Source: Bacteroidota bacterium (lineage in GTDB: Bacteria > Bacteroidota > Bacteroidia > Bacteroidales > UBA10428). Taken from it: 64,000 nt of DNA. The position numbers were made by a program, and so were the translations under genes. A model generated the notes under the pieces. The model searched no databases. It worked only from the letters and a program-made list of their open reading frames with translations, and was not told where the DNA came from. Of this stretch, positions 62,975 through 64,000 are shown one piece after another. The stretch spans positions 992,001 to 1,056,000 of the forward strand of contig CP065006.1 of the NCBI GenBank assembly GCA_016699695.1, given 5' to 3'. Every line of letters begins with the position of its first letter. The stretch's first letter is position 1.

Positions 62975-64000
62975 ATGAGCAACGGACGATATCTGATTCC
63001 GAATCCGGTTAACGAAACTGTTCTGACCTATGCCCCTGGCACCGCCGAGCGTGCTGCATTAAAGGCTGCCCTAAAAGAATGGAGGTCGAAAGAAGTCGAT
63101 ATCCCTATGGTAATTGACGGCAAGGAGATAAGAACCAACAACAAGCATCGTATCTGCCCCCCTCACGATATTCATCATACACTAGGTTATTACCATCAGG
63201 GAGACGAAAGCCATGTGAAAATGGCCATCGATGCAGCTTTGAGAGCTAAAGACAAATGGATGAATATGCCCTGGCAGCACAGAGCTGCTATCTTTTTAAA
63301 AGCAGCAGACTTGCTGGCCGGACCTTACAGGGCAAAAATGAATGCAGCCACCATGTTGGGGCAATCGAAAAATGCTTACCAGGCGGAAATTGATTCGGCA
63401 TGCGAACTCGTAGATTTTTACCGCTTCAACGTAAAGTTTATGGAGCAGATTTATGAAATGCAGCCACGTTCGGTGCCCAACAACTGGAACCGCACCGAAT
63501 GGCGCCCGCTGGAAGGTTTTGTGTTTGCGCTTACACCTTTTAATTTTACAGCCATTGCCGGCAACCTTCAGACTTCTCCGGCTATGATGGGCAATACGGT
63601 GGTTTGGAAACCATCGAAAACACAAATCTATTCAGCAGCTGTTATTATGGAAGTGCTTCAACGGGCAGGACTGCCCGATGGGGTTATAAACCTGGTTTTC
63701 GCGGCAGGGCCTGCCGCTGCCGAAGTAGTGATGAGCCACCCCGATTTTGCCGGTTTCCACTTTACAGGTTCCACCGGAGTTTTTCATAGTATCTGGGAAA
63801 AAATTGGTAAAAACATTCAGATTTATAAATCGTACCCGCGCATTGTGGGCGAAACCGGAGGAAAAGACTTTGTGTTTGCCCACAAGAGTGCCGTGCCGGC
63901 CGAAGTAGCTACCGCACTGGCAAGGGGTGCATTTGAATACCAGGGGCAGAAATGTTCGGCGGCAAGCAGGGCTTATATTCCAAAAGAAATATGGAACGAA
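62975..64000 (+). CDS. pruA: 1-pyrroline-5-carboxylate dehydrogenase (partial, runs off window)
   Basis: The first 342 codons of an aldehyde dehydrogenase; the frame is open to the last base. It matches L-glutamate gamma-semialdehyde dehydrogenase (P5CDH, ALDH4-like), which oxidises the semialdehyde made from proline to glutamate using NAD+. Seen are the long N-terminal arm (PNPVNETVLTYAPGTAERAAL), KAADLLAGPYRAKMNAATMLGQSKN, the TPFNFTAIAGNL active-site entrance, the NAD-binding FTGSTGVF, the general base Glu293 in VGETGGKD and the catalytic Cys327 in YQGQKCSAASRAY. Start ATG at 62975 gives the conserved opening. Pairs with the proline dehydrogenase 15 kb away. Confidence 0.94.
   Translation, partial: MSNGRYLIPNPVNETVLTYAPGTAERAALKAALKEWRSKEVDIPMVIDGKEIRTNNKHRICPPHDIHHTLGYYHQGDESHVKMAIDAALRAKDKWMNMPWQHRAAIFLKAADLLAGPYRAKMNAATMLGQSKNAYQAEIDSACELVDFYRFNVKFMEQIYEMQPRSVPNNWNRTEWRPLEGFVFALTPFNFTAIAGNLQTSPAMMGNTVVWKPSKTQIYSAAVIMEVLQRAGLPDGVINLVFAAGPAAAEVVMSHPDFAGFHFTGSTGVFHSIWEKIGKNIQIYKSYPRIVGETGGKDFVFAHKSAVPAEVATALARGAFEYQGQKCSAASRAYIPKEIWNE

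Noticed and set aside
1..64000. tRNA, rRNA, CRISPR arrays, insertion sequences and prophage genes
   Set aside because: None was recognised on either strand when reading through the window; faint cloverleaf-like stretches in intergenic DNA did not hold up.

Overview
The window is chromosomal DNA from a member of the Bacteroidota, most likely a free-living Bacteroidales/Marinilabiliales-type anaerobe or facultative anaerobe (order level is inference). The signs are: type IX secretion (T9SS) cargo with both type A and type B C-terminal sorting domains, a PorP/SprF protein, gliding genes gldD and gldE, a TonB receptor with its own ECF sigma/FecR pair, a fused-subunit 2-oxoacid:ferredoxin oxidoreductase (KorAB), the futalosine enzyme MqnB, several promoters of the Bacteroidota TAnnTTTG type, and many TTG/GTG starts. 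No rRNA, tRNA, CRISPR array, prophage or insertion sequence was recognised.

Layout. 0-8 kb: a DUF362 protein with a T9SS tail, a propeller lipoprotein, a flavin reductase-like protein, a bile acid/sodium symporter-family protein, then an acyltransferase-SDR-VOC run. 8-17 kb: a SiaC-like protein, dodecin, folE, mqnB, rfaD, a large membrane/coiled-coil protein converging on a secreted vWA protein, and transketolase. 17-32.7 kb: ychF, a secreted alkaline-phosphatase-fold protein that appears catalytically dead, then the Bacteroidota core block pcrB-PPTase-gldD-gldE-ssb-mutY (minus strand) facing HU, a 30-residue ribosomal-type protein, RNase G, DsbD and KorAB. 32.8-41 kb: a receiver/ATP-grasp fusion protein and a tightly overlapped sigma-FecR-TonB receptor-DUF4249 operon. 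41-47 kb: an acquired-looking HigBA cassette, an orphan lipoprotein, an acyl-ACP thioesterase, ppnP, a second ECF module with an anti-sigma-like membrane protein and a Spy-like periplasmic protein, and an orphan small gene. 47-64 kb: proline dehydrogenase, two giant divergent T9SS surface proteins (1653 and 2030 residues), PorP/SprF, an OmpH/Skp-like protein, a glycosyltransferase-like protein, a DivIC/FtsB protein and the start of 1-pyrroline-5-carboxylate dehydrogenase, which runs off the window.

How they fit. Much of the window concerns the cell surface: T9SS cargo and machinery, lipoproteins, outer-membrane uptake, envelope sensing by two ECF systems and periplasmic thiol chemistry. The rest is housekeeping. 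The items most worth following up are the degenerate phosphatase, the receiver/PEP-synthase-like fusion without a phosphohistidine domain, the DUF362-T9SS topology puzzle, the inverted repeats around HigBA, the large dyad upstream of the P5C dehydrogenase gene, and an unassigned hairpin-ended region near 20.1 kb.
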